Origin: Oscillospiraceae bacterium
GTDB taxonomy: Bacteria > Bacillota > Clostridia > Oscillospirales > Ruminococcaceae
NCBI GenBank assembly: GCA_900768675.1
Contig: CAAGDT010000036.1
Coordinates: 1 to 16,264, forward strand
Length of the DNA: 16,264 nucleotides
Direction: 5' to 3'
The stretch's first letter is position 1; each line of letters begins with the position of its first letter. The notes beneath the pieces were generated by a model that was not told the origin of the DNA, searched no databases, and saw nothing but the letters and a program-made list of their open reading frames with translations. The position numbers and the translations under genes are program-made. Positions 14,018 through 16,264 of the stretch are shown here, in pieces.

Positions 14018-14084
14018 CGTGTCAATTACTGCAAAAAAACAAGCAAAATTTTCAAAAAAATTTCACAAACAATTCCATAAAACA

Positions 14085-14113
14085 TTGACATTGTAACCTT
14101 TTTGTTATATAAT
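14085..14113 (+). promoter_or_regulatory. Full-consensus sigma-70 promoter for the TIR-like gene
   Basis: Exact TTGACA (14085-14090), 17-base spacer and exact TATAAT (14108-14113). The predicted start near 14120 gives a leader of about 47 bases with GGGAGG (14151-14156) before ATG 14167. This is the best promoter match in the window. Confidence 0.88.
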
Positions 14114-14166
14114 GTTTAGTGTATCTGAGCATAAATATTCAATAGATAATAGGGAGGTTAAGCAGA

Positions 14167-15675
14167 ATGTATGAAAATAAACTTGCCTGCGGAATCTGCG
14201 GCGGAGAAGTTTCTCTCGATATGGAGGGAGTAAACGGAGTCTGCCTGGGCTGCGGCAATTCGGCTATGTACCCGAAATCCGATGTTAAAAGGCTGAACAG
14301 AATTACATATTTACGCAATAATTATTACTTTGAAAAGGCTGCCGCTTATGCTGCGGAGCTTATAGAGGAAAACCCCGAGGACAGCGAGGCTTACTGGGCT
14401 ATGCTGCTCTGCCGCTACGGTATCAGCTATGTCCGTACAGGCAGCGTAAGACGTCCCGTCTGCCGCATAAATCCCGTAGGTCTGCCCCCTGTAAAAGAGG
14501 ACGAAAACTATAAGCGCGCCCTTTATTACGCAACCGAGGATACCCAGCAGAACTATGAAAATCTGGCAAACGCAATAGACGAGTGTGTTCTTGCAGCTCA
14601 GGGCGCAGTTGAAAACGCCAAGGAATACAGCGTTTTCGTTTTAAGCCGTCTTGATGAAAGCGCAGACAGCGACCTTGAGGGAGAGAAGCTTTATATCCGC
14701 TTCTCAGAAAACCTTAATTTTGACGTTTTCTATATCCCCGAAAGCTTAAAGGAAGCTGACGAAGTAGATAAGGCTGCCCTTATTTCAGCAGCAATCAGCA
14801 AGTCCAAGATTCTTATTGCAGATTTCAGAACTCCCGAGGAATGCGGCGACAGCTTTATGAACTATGTTGTTCGTGCATTCTGTGAGGAAGCCGCAAAGGA
14901 AGACAGCGACAAGCTTTTCTTCCCTGCCTTCAACGCCCACACAACAGCGTTCCAGCAGCTTCCCGAGGAACTGGTTTGGTCCGATGATATTTTCGATACC
15001 TCCGACGACGAGTTTATGAGAGAAATCTCCGATAAGGTTGAGTCAATCCTGAAGCCCGAGGAAGCGGCAGTAGTTCCCGATGCAATTGTTACTGCAACCG
15101 CAGCAAACAAGGAAAATCTTGTTAAGAGAGCATATATGTTCTTAGAGGACGGCGAGTTTGAAACCGCAGACACCTACTTTGACAAGATTCTTGATATTGA
15201 TATTGAGGATTCGAGAGCTTATATCGGTAAGCTGCTTGCTGAGTGCAAGTTAAAGAGCGAGGATGAAATCCCGAACCTGCCTCAGACCATTACAAACGAC
15301 AAGAACTACATAAAGGCTCTGCGCTTTGCTACCCCCGAGCAGAAGGCGAGATACGAGGCTCTTAACGGAGCAATCGTTGACCGTATCGAGGGCGAGAAGA
15401 AGCGTATTGCCGAGGAGCACGAGCGGCTTAAGGCTGAGCGTGAGGAAAAGGAAGCAATCGAGCGCCAGCGCCGTGAGCGTCAGGCAAAGGAAGAGCGCAA
15501 GCTCCAGTACCAGCGCCGCAGAGAGCCGCTGAGAAAAACTCTGCTTGAAGTAAGAGCCGAGCTTAACAAGACCTTTATCACCCCCAAGAGAAAGGCTGAG
15601 TTAAAGGAGCAGGAAGAAGTTCTTCAGAAGAACATCAAGGAGCTGGATATGCTCTTCCCCGACGTTTGGGACTAA
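14167..15675 (+). CDS. Zinc-ribbon, degenerate TIR-like and coiled-coil protein
   Basis: 502 residues, predicted cytoplasmic. An N-terminal zinc ribbon (C8, C11, C26, C29) is followed by a helical repeat-like region (about 43-150) containing ENPEDSEAYWAMLLCRYGISYV. Residues about 152-297 align by pattern with the TIR-like domain of clostridial zinc-ribbon TIR proteins: SVFVLSR in place of DVFICYK, then FDVFYI, SKSKILIADF and LPEEL. Where those proteins carry the presumed catalytic glutamate (KNEW) this one reads VVRAFC, with A237, so NADase activity is doubtful. A second helical repeat (about 315-400, with LEDGEFETADTYFDKIL) and a highly charged coiled coil (about 405-495) follow. It has its own consensus promoter, and the second structured RNA copy lies just after its stop. 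The family likeness is from memory and the function is unknown. Confidence 0.75.
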   Translation: MYENKLACGICGGEVSLDMEGVNGVCLGCGNSAMYPKSDVKRLNRITYLRNNYYFEKAAAYAAELIEENPEDSEAYWAMLLCRYGISYVRTGSVRRPVCRINPVGLPPVKEDENYKRALYYATEDTQQNYENLANAIDECVLAAQGAVENAKEYSVFVLSRLDESADSDLEGEKLYIRFSENLNFDVFYIPESLKEADEVDKAALISAAISKSKILIADFRTPEECGDSFMNYVVRAFCEEAAKEDSDKLFFPAFNAHTTAFQQLPEELVWSDDIFDTSDDEFMREISDKVESILKPEEAAVVPDAIVTATAANKENLVKRAYMFLEDGEFETADTYFDKILDIDIEDSRAYIGKLLAECKLKSEDEIPNLPQTITNDKNYIKALRFATPEQKARYEALNGAIVDRIEGEKKRIAEEHERLKAEREEKEAIERQRRERQAKEERKLQYQRRREPLRKTLLEVRAELNKTFITPKRKAELKEQEEVLQKNIKELDMLFPDVWD

Positions 15676-15678
15676 TCA

Positions 15679-15846
15679 GGCTGTCGATAAACCGCCATCT
15701 GCGTCTGTCAACTCGTCATCGCTTTGCATGGCGGCGTCCGTGCCGCCCTTGGGCGATGACTATGTTGCATCCTACAACCCCATAACGGCAGGCACAAAGC
15801 CTAGCCGGTATGGGGTTTCCTAGCATCTGGCGGCTTCTCGGCAGCC
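15679..15846 (+). ncRNA. Candidate structured RNA, copy 2 (long form with extra arm)
   Basis: It starts three bases after the TAA of the TIR-like gene. Helices: P1 GGCTGTCG 15679-15686 with CGGCAGCC 15839-15846; P2 CTGTCA 15705-15710 with TGGCGG 15828-15833; P3 ACCCCAT 15777-15783 with ATGGGGT 15810-15816 (perfect); and P4 identical to copy 1 (about 15786-15807). Between P2 and P3 an extra arm is inserted: GTCATCGC 15715-15722 with GCGATGAC 15753-15760, enclosing GGCGGC 15730-15735 with GCCGCC 15742-15747. It lies between two convergent genes. Sequence shared with copy 1: 15687-15704, 15784-15807 and 15815-15829, all identical. Confidence 0.65.
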
Positions 15847-15862
15847 TGAAATATAGCTGTTT

Positions 15863-16264
15863 TTACTCTCTCATAGCCTCAATATTCCGCCGCATTATCG
15901 AAATATAGGTTTCTCCGCTGTTCAAATCCTCGGTTGAAAGTGTATGGCAGGAGTGCATAAGCCGGGTTTCTGCGCCAACCGCCTCGGCTATTGTTTTCGC
16001 CACCTTTTCTGTTGAAAACTCGATATAGTAAATCGCCTTTGCTCCCGTTTCCTTTGCCCTGTCTATAAGCTCAGTCATTTTAGCGGCGCTTGGCTCTGTT
16101 TCCGAGGAGCAGCCGCTGAAAGCCGCATAATATTCGATACCGTAATCCCTTGCAAGGTAAGCAAAGGGGAAGCGGTCGCCGAAAATCAGGGGTTTTGTAA
16201 GGCTGTCTGCCGCCGCCCGCATATCCTTATCCAGCAATTCCAGCTGTGCCTTATAGCTTTCAAG
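15863..16264 (-). CDS. Zinc/manganese ABC transporter substrate-binding protein (partial, C-terminal part)
   Basis: The frame runs open from the right edge to a TAA at 15863, giving about 133 C-terminal residues. The C-terminal lobe of TroA/ZnuA-type metal-binding proteins is recognisable: FGDRFPFAYLARDYGIEYYA, followed by the SSETEPSAAKMTELI segment, EFSTEKVAKTIAEAVGAET, and a final SGETYISIMRRNIEAM. Such proteins capture Zn or Mn outside the cell and deliver it to an ABC importer. In many relatives a metal-binding histidine starts the HDAFGY-like segment; here the matching segment is DRFPFAY, a variant I also associate with Firmicutes. The N-terminus, signal peptide and transporter partners are outside the window. 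The structured RNA copy 2 begins 16 bases past its stop. Confidence 0.85.
   Translation of the reverse strand, partial: LESYKAQLELLDKDMRAAADSLTKPLIFGDRFPFAYLARDYGIEYYAAFSGCSSETEPSAAKMTELIDRAKETGAKAIYYIEFSTEKVAKTIAEAVGAETRLMHSCHTLSTEDLNSGETYISIMRRNIEAMRE

Overview
This window looks like a chromosomal stretch of a Clostridia-type Firmicute, probably a gut Oscillospiraceae or Ruminococcus relative (inference). The pointers are Gram-positive style lipoproteins, strong AGGAGG-type ribosome binding sites, textbook TTGACA/TATAAT promoters, a DUF4830-like lipoprotein, a zinc-ribbon plus TIR-like protein of a kind known from Clostridia, and paired M42 peptidases. No phage, transposase, CRISPR array, tRNA or rRNA gene is visible.

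Layout. Positions 1-3055 are read leftward: gyrB, then a repeat element (A), a small three-helix membrane protein and a YcxB-like membrane protein cut by the left edge. Divergent from gyrB is an LppM-like lipoprotein with a transmembrane helix and a zinc ribbon (3338-4246). It is followed by a terminator and tsaD, the tRNA t6A enzyme (4372-5370), with its own promoter. Element B (5371-5850), an inverted relative of element A, follows tsaD. Then comes a tight operon of two M42 metallopeptidases and a GNAT acetyltransferase (5976-8738), element C (three back-to-back hairpins), a PLP-dependent methionine gamma-lyase/aluminium-resistance family enzyme (8908-10185), a structured repeat RNA candidate, and a Nudix hydrolase (10308-10997) that meets a DUF4830-like lipoprotein tail to tail. 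The right third holds a sugar-importer type ABC ATPase (11740-12882), an HD-domain protein, a thioredoxin with a WCSPC active site, a zinc-ribbon/TIR-like/coiled-coil protein (14167-15675), a second copy of the structured RNA candidate, and the 3' part of a zinc/manganese ABC transporter binding protein cut by the right edge.

Most genes are housekeeping or common accessory genes, and they do not assemble into one obvious new system. The most interesting signal is non-coding. Two copies (10183-10277 and 15679-15846) of a multi-helix element share long identical single-stranded and hairpin segments, while their helices differ by compensatory changes, as expected for a conserved RNA on the + strand. 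Next are three intergenic repeat elements bounded by GAGATTTT/CTCTCAAAATCT tracts and filled with hairpins, and a TIR-like protein that seems to lack the catalytic glutamate. All family assignments rest on motif reading, without database searches.
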